Of a stretch of DNA of 64,000 bases, positions 1 to 12,376 are shown piece by piece. The stretch spans positions 44,439,624 through 44,503,623 of the forward strand of contig NC_087066.1 of NCBI RefSeq assembly GCF_963678635.1, read 5' to 3'. Position 1 is the first letter of the stretch. The number at the start of each line of letters is the position of its first letter. The position numbers and the translations under genes are program-made. Origin of the DNA: Symsagittifera roscoffensis. Taxonomy: Eukaryota > Xenacoelomorpha > Acoela > Convolutidae. The notes beneath the pieces were generated by a model, which did no database searches, was not told the DNA's origin, and worked only from the letters and a program-made list of their open reading frames with translations.

Positions 1-432
1 TCTGGACGCTGGGAAGACTTGTCGGAATTTTCACTGAAACTAATTTATTATTCTTTTTGTTTCCGTACCATCTTTCTTTGGTCTACTTAAAGCTACTTGG
101 AAAAACATTACGAAATTCATCTACTTCTAGCAATGGTGGAGCAAAGTAAGTATAATTACCAAGGATTGTTTTCTGTGCATTTCCAAAATTTTTGATGGCG
201 TTTTTTGAGGTCAGCAATTTTTATTCCGAATTTCGAAGAAAATGACGGAATATCTGTGCTCGGGGTGTTTTTTTCTCCAGACCAATGTCGACTTTTGAGC
301 TAGACTTTTTTGGCGGGTTTTTATTATAGCATGTGAAAGTTACTGTTGTTCATATCAAATATAAAAACATTATTTCAACTGCGATCTTTTTTTGCTAAGT
401 TATGGGGTTTAAAGATTTGGAATCTATCCGGC
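1..432. other. Host non-coding sequence left of the giant retroelement
   Basis: T-rich sequence with no convincing long frame. The only gene-like sign is a possible tiny first coding exon: after TTCTAG there is an ATG at 133-135, followed by four codons and a strong donor (GTAAGT from 146). That is too little to assign to a gene. The composition changes abruptly to A-rich at about 433. Confidence 0.5.
419..432. repeat. Left 14-bp flanking direct repeat of the giant element
   Basis: GAATCTATCCGGCC occurs here and again at 16112-16125, exactly at the two points where A-rich element sequence meets host-like sequence. The sequences beside it differ on both sides. The simplest reading is a target-site duplication. 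It is longer than the 4-6 bp normally made by LTR-element integrases. Confidence 0.6.
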
Positions 433-433
433 C

Positions 434-3086
434 ATTACAGAACAATCAGACTACGTTTGGGACCCTGAATGGGCTCATCTTACATATATAAATATCCCAC
501 AATCTATCTCAAGTCAAGCAATAAGTACAATATCTTATCACAGAGATTATGTAAAAGTAATACCACTAACCATTGATGCAACACCATTAAACTACAATAC
601 ATTTTTACCTGATACACGAAATAACAGTTTAAATTCGACCGTCATACACAATGAAAACCTTAATGGAACTAGAAATCTTACACAACAAGATATTCAAACA
701 CCATCACACTTCATAAATGAAGAAATTGTCCAAACAACAACAACTACACAACAAAGTATTTCACCAATACACCCAAATGTAACAACACCAAGAAATACAA
801 ATATTTCACTGGCACAAGTAACCTCACAATCAATCGTCAAACCTTCGGTTGCTCCAAAATATTCACATATGGATTATCAAACATATAGACAAATGACAGT
901 ACCGTCAAAAACACGAAAATCATTCACAGGAAACACCTTTGCAGAACATAATTATAATTATGCTCACAAACAAAGAACAAATCAACCTCCCCGAAAAAAT
1001 ACACAAAATTTAAATCACGTAAGTTCTCATTATTGGAAACTCCCGAAAACATCGACGAATTCAATAAATTTTCCAGATAATCCACAACCTACACAGGATT
1101 ATACTGAAAATTACCCATTCTTCCAACAAAATAAAAATAACCAACATACACCATTTAATACAAACTATTTATCATCCGATGAAGATGATTATCACCAACC
1201 AGATTTTTTTGCACCATATGCTAAAGAATATCGCACACAAAGACCACGACAACCTCAACCATCTCGAAATATGAAAATTTACCCATAAAACCCAACAGAT
1301 GTACAACATCCACAACAAATGCATATACAAAATCCATTTAACACACAATCTTTTCCACCAATACAACCACAAAATCCAGTGTCAAGGCATTCTTATCAAC
1401 CAACTCAAATGCAAAATGAAATACCGCTTCCATATTACCTTCAGCAACACGAAATAACAAAAAATCAACTTTCAAATTTCTCGCAAATGCCAAATGCCGC
1501 AGAATCACTACAGATGACAATGAATCCATACCTCATGGGTGGATCATCAATAACGTCCAGTAAACCACAAATGGTATTTACAGGAACAGATCCTGAATAT
1601 TCTGTAGAAGATTATTTAAATGCATTAACAGCAAATTTAATTTTAAATATAGGACCTGAACCAATTAATACGCCACTACATCAAAATTGGATACATAGAC
1701 GCACAGCATTGATACAAACATTCTTAGATGGCGCAGCTCAAAAATGGTTTTCAGTATTACCTATAGAAATAAAATCAGACTGGAAAAGTTTTACACAAGA
1801 ATTTTCAAAAGTGTTTGACTCCGAAAGAAATAAACAACACCAAAACTTTATGTAATGAAATTCGCAGATTACCAAATGAAACCACCAAACAATTAGCAGT
1901 ACGCATCGAAACACTTGTTTGAAAAGCATATTCATTTAATACACATGACTATAAAAACACAAAAATGACAGAAATTTTAATGATGACCTTAACACCTCAA
2001 TTAAGGAAAATAGCAATAAAAAAGAGAGCATCTCATCCTTCCTCAATTCGAGAGCCAGATTTAGATTTTCGAAAACTAGTAGATAAACTAGAGCAAGCGG
2101 AAGTCTCAATGAAACTTGAAGAAACAGAAAATCTAAAACTACAGTATGTTAATCGAATTGAAACAAACACTACACAAATAAATAACATACAGGAATCAGA
2201 TACAGACCTAATTGAAAAAATCACTGAAATACTAAATATCTATGAAAAACATCCAAATTTTAAAGGCAAATCATCCTTCAAAAATTGGTGTAATTATTGC
2301 CGACGATACGGACACAGTATTTCCGAATGTAGACAAAAACAACAAGATAATCAGAATAAACCTCAAAAGCATAAAGAACCAAATAAATCGTTCTATCAAT
2401 ATATGAAAAAAGATCAAAATCTACCAAACAAAAATATATATAGTAATAAGAGTTCAGGAAAACCACTTCCGAACAACACCAATTACACAAGGAATCAATC
2501 ACCATATAACTCAAGTTATAGAGGAAGATCACCAGAACGAAGAAATACACAAAATTCTTCACAAAACAATTATAATCGACCAAATAGTCGAAATAACTAT
2601 TCGAGATCAAATTCCAATGCAACACAATTTGTTTCTAGATCCAGTTCCCAATCCAATCCAAGAAATAAACACTATTCGAATAATCAATCACGAAACTCAT
2701 CATACAACAGGAATAGAAACTATTCACATAATAGAAATAGAAGTTATTCGAACAATCGAAATCAGAATTACCCGAACAATCGATCAAGAAATAATTCGTA
2801 TAATAGATCAAACTATCACAGATCAAATGACAATTATCAAAACAGATCACGGAACAATTCACAAAATCGAAATCTAAGTTATAATAATCAATATAGAAAT
2901 TATTCCCAGTCACCACATAGGAATAATAATCATTATAATAATTCTAAACATCGATGCAGAAGTAGTACACCAAAACATCAAAGACATATTAATCAAGTAC
3001 AGTCAAATGAAGAAACAACATCAGACCCCCCAGGTATTGATGACACAGGAAGTAACGAACTACAACTAAATCAAATAAACTGTTGA
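434..3086 (+). pseudogene. gag: Retroelement Gag polyprotein, interrupted
   Basis: Structural polyprotein that packages element RNA. The frame is open from the left edge of the element, so the true start is missing; the ATG at 869 lies inside the frame. The N-terminal part is rich in Thr, Gln, Asn and Pro. Residues encoded at about 1530-1850 look like the capsid-like core. A retroviral zinc knuckle (C-x2-C-x4-H-x4-C) is encoded at 2289-2331. It is followed by a very long low-complexity tail (about 2400-2990) built from Arg, Ser, Asn and Tyr, a likely nucleic-acid-binding region. Breaks: TAA at 1286-1288, a frame change near 1850, TGA at 1920-1922 and TGA at 3084-3086. The last stop lies in frame with the protease region, so in an active relative it could be either the normal Gag end or a mutation. 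Confidence 0.8.
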
Positions 3087-3797
3087 TCATCAGATACAGA
3101 AAGTGATACAGAAAATACTATCTCCGTAAATATGATAACAGTCGGAAACGACTATGAACCTATCATATATGAACAACCTTTTACATCACATATATATGAA
3201 AATCAATTGGAACTCTTTCACAATTATTATCTTGAACCCATCGATACTACACAAACTACACAAGAAGTAAACGAAATTAACACGGTAATTAAACCCAATG
3301 ATAAAGACAAAACTAAATGTCCAAACACAAATCATATTTATCAAAATATACAAAAAGAGCAACCCAGAGAAAAAATTTGGACAATATCATTTCTCTTAGA
3401 AAGTCCAAGAAACAAAGAATTTCAACCACCAGATCTTGAAATTGATTTTTTAATTGATTCAGGAGCAGAATCAAACATAATTAATATTCCCACATGGAAT
3501 GAAATCAAACTATTACATCCAAAATTAACGCCTCTTGCAACCTCTAGTAAACTAGCAACAGCACAAGGATCAACATTAGTAAATTACGGAAAAATCCAAT
3601 TATTCCTTCTCCCCACAAGAACAATGGAGCAAAATAAAATTCTAAACAAACCATTTAAACAAATATTTCATATTACTGATATTAAGCACAATATTATTGG
3701 CATACCATTTATATCAAAATATATACCAACAATCAACATCTTAAATAGTAAAATACTAATCAAAGATAAATACACAAAAACAAAAATACAGCTCTAA
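3087..3797 (+). pseudogene. pol: Retroelement aspartic protease region
   Basis: This region continues the gag frame after the TGA at 3084. The catalytic signature is Asp-Ser-Gly-Ala, encoded from 3456 and preceded by a hydrophobic strand (DFLI) as in retropepsins. About 60 residues downstream a second conserved-looking stretch, HNIIGIPFI, resembles the C-terminal 'IIG' strand of the fold. The protease would cut Gag and Pol. The frame ends at a TAA (3795-3797), but a neighbouring frame carries straight on, so a frameshift near 3790 is likely. Identification rests on motifs and on position between Gag and RT. Confidence 0.8.
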
Positions 3798-4297
3798 CAT
3801 TTTTTCAAAGATTAAACAAACAACCACCACCATTCTTCTCAAAATTTTATTCAATTTATAACCAACAATGGAAACACCTGAAACCATTATCAGGAAATAT
3901 ATATAACTTTTCAATAAAACAAGTTCACCAGTATGATAAAAGTCAAAATAAACAACAACTTTTTATGTCAGACTTTGAATTTAAACCTATTCACAAGTTT
4001 TTCAAAATCACGATCTCATCTATAAAATATTTGAAAAACACGAATTCCGACATCATTTCGTTACACGTGTATAACAATACACCGTACCAAGTAACATTAC
4101 CCTTAGGACTTTTAGGATATTGCAAAACAAACGCTACAATCTCACCCATATATGAAGTAGCCTACCGCGTAAATAATATACTCCAATTATTAGATATTTG
4201 CCAATCCACAATTCTTGACGAAGAATTATCCATAAATAATATAATAAGCAATGAAAAGAGAAACACAGATTATTTCACAAAAACACCATATTTTTAA
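3798..4297 (+). pseudogene. pol: Pol linker between protease and reverse transcriptase
   Basis: The frame is continuous with the upstream protease (after the frameshift) and with the downstream RT. The middle contains a hydrophobic stretch around PLGLLGYC, a type of segment often found between protease and RT in Ty3/gypsy Pol. I recognise no separate enzyme. The TAA at 4295-4297 interrupts the frame, and the RT follows in the same frame 12 bases later. Confidence 0.6.
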
Positions 4298-4309
4298 CGA
4301 TGTTTAATT

Positions 4310-5680
4310 TTGACATTTGACAAACTAGCAAAACAACTGTTAAAATATTCAACAGTCTACGCAACATCAAATTTTGACGTTGGGAAAATCAATTCATCAC
4401 TACATCTCCCGTTAAAACCTGACGCAGTTTTCAAAAAACAAAGAGCTAGTAAAGTACCAATTCATTTACACGACAAAGTAAATAGATTACTTGATATTTT
4501 AGAACAATACAAAATTATCTCACCGGTAAATAAAGAAGAACAACCAAAAGGTAACACATTTATTAACCCTGTTATCATTCTAGCAAAAGGAGAATCATTA
4601 AAAATAGTTTTAGACGCTAGATACCTCAATTCATTCATTGACGAATCGAAATGCAATTGGCCTATTGAACCAATACAAGTTATCTTAACAAAAATAAACG
4701 GAAAATACTTTACAACCGCAGATATGAATAGTGCATACAATCAAATGCCACTAGATGAACAATCACGACGTTTAACACAATTTGTTATTGGAAATCAACA
4801 ATATGAATTTAACCGCCTATTCTATGGAATTTCCATAGGACCAGCAGCATTTTCAGCTTTTATGAGTAAAATTTTTAGACCACTAATACTCAAGAAAAAC
4901 GCAATCACCTATTTGGATGATGTTTTTATGCAATCACAGACAAAAGAAGAAATGTTTACAGTTTTAGAGCAATATCATAAAATACTTCAGAACGAAAATC
5001 TGAAGGCCGCCCCCAATAAATCACACTTCTTTTTAACACGAGTTAAATTTTTAGGACATAATATAGAAAGAAACACAATCACTCCATTAAAATCACGCAT
5101 TGATGCTATTCAAAAACTTCAACCACCAACAAACAAAAAGAAAATCCAAGAATTCCTTGGAATGTTAAATTTCTTAAGCAAGTACGTTTATAAAATGCAA
5201 TTATATTTAAGACCGTTCTATAATATCCTCAGACAACAAAATAATTTTGAATGGACCACTGAACATCAAACACGATTTGAAGAAATTAAAAAACTTTTAA
5301 CTGAACAAATTTCAAACACAATTCCAGATCCAAATCAACCATTCTATGCAAGCTGCGATGCTTTAAATTTTGGCATCGGCGCAGCATTACTACAGTCACA
5401 TAGTGGTACAAATAAAATGAACCTTATATCAGCAAATTCCCGATTATTCACACAAGCAGAGCTACGACTGTCAACTCTAATGCGAGAATGTACAGCTATA
5501 ACTTATACACTCACAGAATATTTCCCACTTTATTTAGATTGTCAAAATAATCACTATGAAGTTGATCTACTTGGAACATCAACTTTTAAACCAATCCCAT
5601 ATTCACAATGGATAAAAAATAACACCCAACAAAAACAAATAAAACAACACTCGTATAAAAAAGATTTTTTTTTCCATTAA
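4310..5680 (+). pseudogene. pol: Retroelement reverse transcriptase and RNase H
   Basis: RNA-dependent DNA polymerase followed by RNase H. RT landmarks in order: an LDARYLN strand, FTTADMNSAYNQ with the first catalytic Asp, a QYEFNRLFYGISIGPAAF block, the active-site box YLDD at 4910-4921, then FLGH and the thumb-like FLGMLNFLSKYV segment. RNase H begins about 5345 with SCDALNFGIGAAL and continues through a MRECTAI motif. Box order and spacing are those of Ty3/gypsy Pol. A run of T at about 5664-5673 shifts the frame; the stop at 5678-5680 follows from it and integrase continues in the neighbouring frame. Confidence 0.93.
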
Positions 5681-6999
5681 TTGAAAAAGAAAATTTAACT
5701 GATAAAATAAATTTATCAGGACCACAAACAAATGATTCAAAATACACAATAAATCAAGTTTTTGACCTCCATGACCCACTTGACACAATTCCCCTATCAA
5801 AATTAGAAATTGGAAATATTTTTCTCCCTCCAACAGATAAAATTACAATTGAACTCTTGAAACAATATCAAAATCTTGACCCAGTAATTAGACAACTAAA
5901 ATCATGGCACAAATACAAAACTAAGCCCGTAAAAGCAGATACCACAATTTTAGGAAATAAAACACTCCTCCGATATTTCCGAAAATTTAATAATACAACA
6001 ATTAATGAAAACACAGACCTTCTAGAATATCAATTAAATGATTCTACAGTTCCCTGTCTCCCTTTAAGTATGATACTAATAGCTTTTAACATTTCACATA
6101 CACAAAATACTAAAGGACACTCTGGATCAGAGAAAACATATTCAAACTTTACACAAAATTTTTATTTCCCAAATGCACCAATTTGGATAAAAGTATTATG
6201 CAATGATTGTATAGTATGTCAGCTAAATAAACCTTATCCAAATCAAAAACAAATAGCACAAAAACAAGATTTTAAAGGACAAAGTTTATATTTTAACCAT
6301 CGTATTTCATTCGATACAAAAGGACCAATTTCACCATCCTCTGAAGGAAACTCCTACATTATGGTAATTGTTGATGCATTTACACATTATGTAGCACTCA
6401 ACCCAGTACCACATTGTAATGCTTATTATGCTCACACAACACTTTATGAACACTGGATAGCAAAATTCGGATTACCCGAAATCTTAGTTACAGATAACGG
6501 TACAGAATTCAGAAATAATGAAATTATCACAATATGTCACTTATATAACATAAAACATAAACCACGTACATCTCATGCACCTTGGACAAACGGTTTAGTC
6601 GAAGGTATGAACCGTTCACTACAAGAATACCTTAGATGTATCATAAATGGAAATGATACAAGATACACAGAATGGTCAGCAGATGTAAAATTATTTCCCT
6701 TAGCCTATAATTCACAAATTAAGGCAACTTTAGGAATGTCACCATACGAAATGGTTTTTAATCAAAAGCCACGTAAACCAATTATGTTTACAGCAAACTC
6801 TCATAAAAATGCACAAGGTTATTGCCAACCAAATAAAGACTCAGTTTGTTATAACCTACCTTTACACACGCATGATGAAGATCATTTGTATCACCCACAA
6901 ATCCGTAAATTAGCCTCCGGCACACACACCGAATGGATTTTAAATAGAGATAAAAAACACAATGAAATCTACCAAAGAGTAACAAAAAAATTGTTTTAA
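5681..6999 (+). pseudogene. pol: Retroelement integrase, zinc-binding and catalytic domains
   Basis: Inserts element cDNA into the genome. The first part (from about 5672 in the shifted frame) is a spacer. An HHCC zinc domain follows (His pair around 6095-6120, CNDCIVC at about 6201-6221). The catalytic core has the DDE triad: Asp in SFDTKG (about 6310), Asp in VTDNGTEF (about 6492) and Glu in GLVEGMNRS (about 6601). The order and the TDNGTEF box are diagnostic of retroviral and Ty3-type integrases. The frame stops at 6997-6999 and the C-terminal domain continues in another frame. Confidence 0.92.
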
Positions 7000-7006
7000 A
7001 GGCAAA

Positions 7007-7594
7007 ATGTTAACGAACAAATTAATTCACGCTTTACACCTGAAATTTACGCTGAAAATTGGAACATTTATCTTAATACCTAATTTTAATACACAAAAAG
7101 GAATTTCTAAAAAATTACAACCCCTTCGAAAAGGACCATACCAAATAATTGCCAAACCCACTGAAGTAACATATAAAATCACCGATTCAAACCAAAAAGA
7201 AATTGTTCAACATCGGAACAATATATTGCCTTACTACCCAAAAGACTACGCACTACGCGAATTAACTCAATTGTATTCTTTCACAGGTTTAAAAGTTATT
7301 CAAAATCACCCACATACGGAAAAAGAAATAAATGAACAAAACGACACTCACCATGGAAAACAAAATAAAAAACCAACTACAACTCAAAACAATACAAAAA
7401 AGCTAGATCAAAAAATACCTCAAAAAGAAAGGAAAAATAGGAAAATGATAGAAAAAAATTTACCACAAGAACAGGTCGAGAAATCAGAACATAGAGAGTC
7501 ATCACGACTTAGAAATCAACTACGTAAAAACTACAAAACATTCATCCCACAATCTAAAATTTTAAAGAAAGTTGAATTTCAAAAACAACTTTAA
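7007..7594 (+). pseudogene. pol: Integrase C-terminal (GPY-type) domain and basic tail
   Basis: After a frame change near 7000, this frame encodes a small beta-rich domain with LRKGPYQI at about 7126-7149. That is the GPY/F motif typical of integrase C-termini in Ty3/gypsy elements and gammaretroviruses. It is followed by about 100 very basic, Lys/Gln/Asn-rich residues to the stop at 7592-7594. No chromodomain is recognisable. This marks the end of Pol. Confidence 0.8.
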
Positions 7595-8188
7595 TTTCAA
7601 AATAAATAATCTTTGCACCTCTGGATCATTCTGAACTTTCATTTTTCAAAATAACATGCTGACAAACATACAAAAATTCTAGTTCAGATTCAGCCAATAG
7701 GATTCACTTAAATCCGTCACCTTCAATATCTCTAACACCAACCTATTAGCTGAAAGATATTAAACTCCAGGCATATCTATAACTATAACTTTACAACCTC
7801 CAGGTCAAAAATAAGCAACTCGCTAAAACTTGACAACTAAAATAAACACCACCATAATATTACAACCCTCCCCTATCTAATAACGCAAAGATCAACAATA
7901 TTTTCCCAACTCAGACCTCAAAACCCCCCCAACCAAAAATGATAAATTAGCCTAAAGTAAAAATACGACAGTATTAATTTAGCCTAAAGTACAAAAATCT
8001 CAAAAATACCTCAGATCACCTGAAAAATAAAAATAAAGCAAAGAGGATCTCCCGAACACCATAAAATTAGCCCCCAACAACTTTTCACAAAACTCAACCC
8101 ACTTGTCAAAAAATCAATAAATAACTCGACCACACTTGAAAATCGCCCCAAACAACAAAAAATAATCGACCAAGAAATCATTTCTTAA
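7595..8188 (+). other. Non-coding spacer between pol and the env region
   Basis: A-rich, with many stops in all + frames. It includes the imperfect repeat 'TTAGCCTAAAGTA' at about 7946-7995. I see no gene here. Its position between pol and the later frames suits a leader or splice-acceptor region for a subgenomic env RNA, but that is inference. Confidence 0.4.
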
Positions 8189-8428
8189 ATGCTCTTCTCT
8201 CGATCAGTCAATATCTTTAAAAATACAATTTTCAACATTTTCATAAACTTTTTCACAATACTTAAACTTTTATTCATATTTCTCTTTGATACCTTTGAAG
8301 CTTTTATAATAATTTTAATCATTTTTTGCAACATTTTTGAAATTTTCTCCTCCTTATTTGAAATATATCTCCAACTTTCCCAAATCATTGACCAAATTCA
8401 CAGGTACGATAACCCAAAGTTCATTTAA
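8189..8428 (+). CDS. Small hydrophobic protein, unknown
   Basis: A 79-residue frame dominated by Phe, Ile and Leu, with at least two stretches long enough to cross a membrane (residues about 8-35 and 37-58). I recognise no family. The opposite strand is also open here, so chance openness in A/T-rich DNA is possible. It sits at the start of the post-pol module. Confidence 0.3.
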   Translation: MLFSRSVNIFKNTIFNIFINFFTILKLLFIFLFDTFEAFIIILIIFCNIFEIFSSLFEIYLQLSQIIDQIHRYDNPKFI

Positions 8429-8617
8429 ATGATACGATTAATTTTTAGTAGAACAGATATTTTTTTACTATTTGTAATTTTTATAACATTTTTATCATCC
8501 CTAATATTGACAATGTGCAAATGTATAAAAAAGTCAAAAATCACATTCGCCTTAGCAACAATCCTTTGAATTCTTTTCCTTGAAGAATACTACAATAAAC
8601 ATAAATTTTTTCACTAG
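8429..8617 (+). pseudogene. Second hydrophobic frame, interrupted
   Basis: From an ATG at 8430 the frame encodes about 45 residues with a strong hydrophobic segment (LFVIFITFLSSLILTM) followed by Lys residues, like a membrane anchor with a cytoplasmic basic stop-transfer. A TGA near 8567 and a TAG near 8615 interrupt it. Not recognised. It may belong with the preceding small hydrophobic frame. Confidence 0.3.
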
Positions 8618-9737
8618 GAAAAATCAATCAGAATACTTTTAAAAATTGCTAATCAACAATCACACAATCAGTCTTCACCGACATCATCCCAAGAAAACCC
8701 GACAATACCTACAACTACCCAAAACCCCCAGACATCCACACGAATTTCTTTCCAAGATAACCCATACACTTTTGAAGAGCGACACGCTCGCTTATCCATA
8801 CCATTAGAACCAGTTCAACGACAAGCACCCCTAAGTGAACCAACATATAACTTGTACCCAACATTACCACAAGAATTAAGTAGATCAAGAAACATTAGTC
8901 AAAACCAAAATACAGTTGAAATAAATAGACAAATTATACATCCACGACGAAATGGAAATTTTCAAACCCCCCGAGTTCATTTTGATATACCCCAATCCCC
9001 ATCACAAATTACTCCAGAAAACCCAAATAGCACATTACCAGAAACCCCTACACTTCTTTCACAACGTAGCACCTCAAGTATACCCTGAGATTACTTATGT
9101 TCAACACCAACATCTGAACAATTACGTGACAATCCCTTTAACCCCCCAATCAAACATCACGACTACCATATTGGACAGCACACTCATTCACACAAGGTGA
9201 ACCAAACTTAATAAATGACCCAATAGATATTTCTACGGATACAACAACATCATCATCACTACCAGAAACATTATTACTACCATCAACACCATCAATAGGC
9301 CAGATTTCACCGACGCCTTACCCCCTAAATTTTCCAAATAACCTCGACGCTAGATATCGAGAACAATCATCAACAAATATCCCTTTAAGATTAGATTGGA
9401 ACACGTTCACAGCACCCCCACCATTATTTGGACAACATACAGAAAGTAACCGACTCCACAATTGGGCACTCCATAGACTACAATATAGATAAGACATCCA
9501 CGAAGACATTCGTGACCATAACATCCAAATACTCCAACAAAATAGTCTGCAATTAAAATTCGAAATCACGATTAAACTTAACAACATTGTTCAACATCCT
9601 TACCCATTAAACCCACCCAATATAACAGCTCAATCGCTACCACCACCATTTATAACAACTGAAGTAATATATAAGTGCGATAGATATACCAAAAAGACAA
9701 TTGGTTACATCACATTTTATAACCCATACTCTGGATT
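8618..9737 (+). pseudogene. Pro/Ser/Thr/Gln-rich frame between pol and env, interrupted
   Basis: The frame is open from about 8618 to a TGA at 9086-9088 and then continues in pieces to a TAA at about 9735. The product is rich in Pro, Thr, Ser, Gln and Asn with few hydrophobic residues, so largely disordered. The last third (about 9390-9735) has aromatic and cysteine residues (KCDRYTKKTIGYITF) and looks more folded; it may be the true N-terminus of the envelope-like protein that follows. A TAA at about 9490 also interrupts it. No known domain was recognised. Confidence 0.4.
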
Positions 9738-9746
9738 ATCATACAC

Positions 9747-11803
9747 ATGTATATTCTAAAAATATTGATATTTCAACAAATCTTTTTTCCAATATTTTCC
9801 GATCAAAACACAAATCCTTCTCCCCGCACAGGACCCCAAGACTTATTAGTAACACACTACGATTGTGAAGAAAATGAACAAAAAACACTACACAAATATG
9901 CAATAAATCAAGTATCACAATGCGAAACAGAACCACAAGCTATAGAAACTACAAATGTAATAGCGACACTGTATTCAAAAGGCCGAGCAACTACAGTCGC
10001 AGGATATAAATTTACAGCAACATTTTCCGAAAAGAAAGTACATTGTTCACAAGTTTCAAACGGAAATAAAAACCGACTTGACCACGAATTATTCTACCAA
10101 AGTAATATAGAACGACTTTTACATCTAAATCCCGATGATTGTAAAAACGAGCTACTCAAACTAAATATCACAAGAAATAAAAACACCGACAGAAAACTAG
10201 TATATTTTAAAGTCTTTGCCGATTCTGTACATCAAGCAGAACTTCAAAGATATCAAGGACATATAAAACTAGATGAAAAATACCAATACAACGGCGCACA
10301 CGGAAGATTAACTTATGACATACACGATAAGCACTGGATACCACACATTGGTATAAATAATCCATCAAACTGCAAAGCAGACACAAAAAATAAAGGATAT
10401 CAAGAAATAATGTTTTTCGATTGGAAAATACAACTCGAAAAATACAACTCACACGAGATTTATCCGACAACACAATGATCTATCAAGGAATTAGATTACC
10501 TTGTAAAAACGATCAAGATTATTGTGATCCTACAACACGGACACAAGCAACAATTGTTTGGTTTCCCGAAGATACATGCACAACATTTCAAGTAGCAAAA
10601 ATACACGCTCGAATGATAAAATTTCACGAAAAATATTTTATACAATCAATTCCATATGAACAAGTCCATCCATCACGAAAACAAAGTACTGATTTCCGAA
10701 ATATCAATAATATAGAAAATAAATTAACACGTTTCCAAATATATCAAGAAACAGAAATCGCATGCAAATACAGGAACCCACTTTACAAAACACAATATTC
10801 TGAAATACTAGTCGAATACGAAAAAGGTTTCGACATGACCACTGGAAAAATAAAATTTGACCCTTATGCCACAGGTCACCCTCTAAACGAAGGAACATCA
10901 TATATACCAGTTAACTTTCAAAAAAGCAATGGTCAACCTGGTGGAAAACTAAAGCCACATGACACTAGAAGTACACGTTTACAAGAACTATCACTCATGA
11001 ATAATACTTATTTTGGTAATATCCACTATGATATCCACTTAGATATGAAATTAGACTACACGATTAGTCGAATTTTTCAAGAAATGTCACTCTCCGAATT
11101 GAAAACACTTCACCAACTATGCGAATTAGAAAGAACACAAATCCTACAATCACTCGCACTAGCAGTATTAAAAATACCCTACGCAGGATATTTATTATCA
11201 GGAAATAGATCAAATTTTCTAGACTACGAAGGAAACATTTTATGGTTTTATACTTGTACCAAAAAAGTATCATCACTATATGTTTTTGAAGATAAATGCT
11301 GCTATAAAAGAATCCCTATTTTTTATAAGAATAAAGTACATTTTGTTGACACACTTTCACGACGAACATATTTTTGGGATACCGCAGTCCCATGTGGATC
11401 AGAAAATAGCCACAATGTAGTGCAATTGAACCCTGATGAAGATAAATATTATCTTCTTACTCCATACCCTACGTTAATGCAATCACTCAAAAAATCTTCA
11501 CCCGAAAGCATCAGAGCTATTGCTCGTAATCCAAATATTGATTTACAATCAAATGGAATATATTCAAAATCAGATATCCAACACCACATTAGAACACAAC
11601 AGTTCCAAGAATTATTAACACAAATGGACACTATACAAAGACAATCAATTGATCAAAATTTACGAAAACTTGCCGAAACCGCAGGATTTGCAGATATTTA
11701 TACACAAGATTATAGCGGATATTTTAAAGACATTAAAGACTATATATATCTAAACGGTGAAAAATACAGACCACAAGATATTTCACCTATAAATATTTTT
11801 TAG
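9747..11803 (+). pseudogene. env: Envelope-like glycoprotein ectodomain, broken
   Basis: Two overlapping frames (9747-10478 and 10421-11803) together look like one large secreted or membrane glycoprotein. The first begins with a hydrophobic leader (IFQQIFFPIF) resembling a signal peptide. Cysteines are regularly spaced, starting with a YDC motif at about 9858, and N-x-S/T sequons are present. The second frame carries more Cys and aromatic blocks (around 10560, 11260 and 11300) and a long helix-prone segment near 11080-11180. Position after pol is that of env in errantivirus-type elements. The early 'YDC...C' layout recalls glycoproteins shared by some negative-strand viruses and LTR elements, but I cannot confirm a family. 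Breaks: frame change at 10440-10478 and again near 11800. If functional in a relative it would mediate membrane fusion and entry. Confidence 0.6.
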
Positions 11804-12242
11804 CTTTGTTACTCTAAAAAATGAAATTCTCGATTTTCTAGGATGGCCCTATTACATCTTAGAAAAATTAACTGTCTTATACGCAATGTTTAACTTTATC
11901 GTTTAACGCAATGTTTAACTTTTTTCACTTTTAAAAGGAATCTATAACACATGCGCTATACACACACAAGTAAATAGACAAGCAAGTGTAGCAAGCATAC
12001 TATTTGCAAGGTTTTTTGGAATTTTTTCTTCATCAATAAACAAAATTCTTCTAGACGCAGCACAAATAAAAGAATATAATACAAAAATAGCGACAAGACA
12101 GAACACGTACGACGAAGAACATAATAACATAGAAGTAACACCTACCGCACCACAGTTGCCACCCCTACCACATAACCATCCATTATCCTTAGTCCCACGT
12201 AATTTCCGAAACCTAGCAATAACACATAACCCAAATTTTTGA
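11804..12242 (+). pseudogene. env: Env stem, membrane anchor and cytoplasmic tail, broken
   Basis: Directly after the ectodomain frame, a shifted frame encodes an aromatic, hydrophobic segment (11803-11903) ending in FNFIV, which fits a membrane-proximal stem and anchor. A local duplication of 'ACGCAATGTTTAAC' at about 11880-11920 coincides with stop codons. A second open stretch from about 11945 to TGA 12240-12242 starts with a hydrophobic FARFFGIF segment and becomes polar and Pro-rich, like a tail. Assignment to env is from position and hydrophobicity. Confidence 0.4.
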
Positions 12243-12376
12243 CCAAATATATCACAAAGTCCCATACAACATATAATGACACATCATTCACAAGATGATA
12301 ATACATATGAACAAATTATAGAACAACCTCATATCACCGCTTTTCAGTCTCAAAATAATCATTTTTTTAGTCCACG

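Noticed and set aside
133-145. Start exon ATG-GTG-GAG-CAA-A followed by GTAAGT
   Set aside because: Good donor and ATG, but 13 coding bases cannot be tied to any gene. Noted only in the description of 1-432.
1172-2916. Minus-strand open frames across gag (for example 1172-1372, 2278-2625, 2635-2916)
   Set aside because: They are mirror frames of A-rich gag sequence. They encode Phe/Tyr/Val-rich products with no motif, while the plus strand carries gag.
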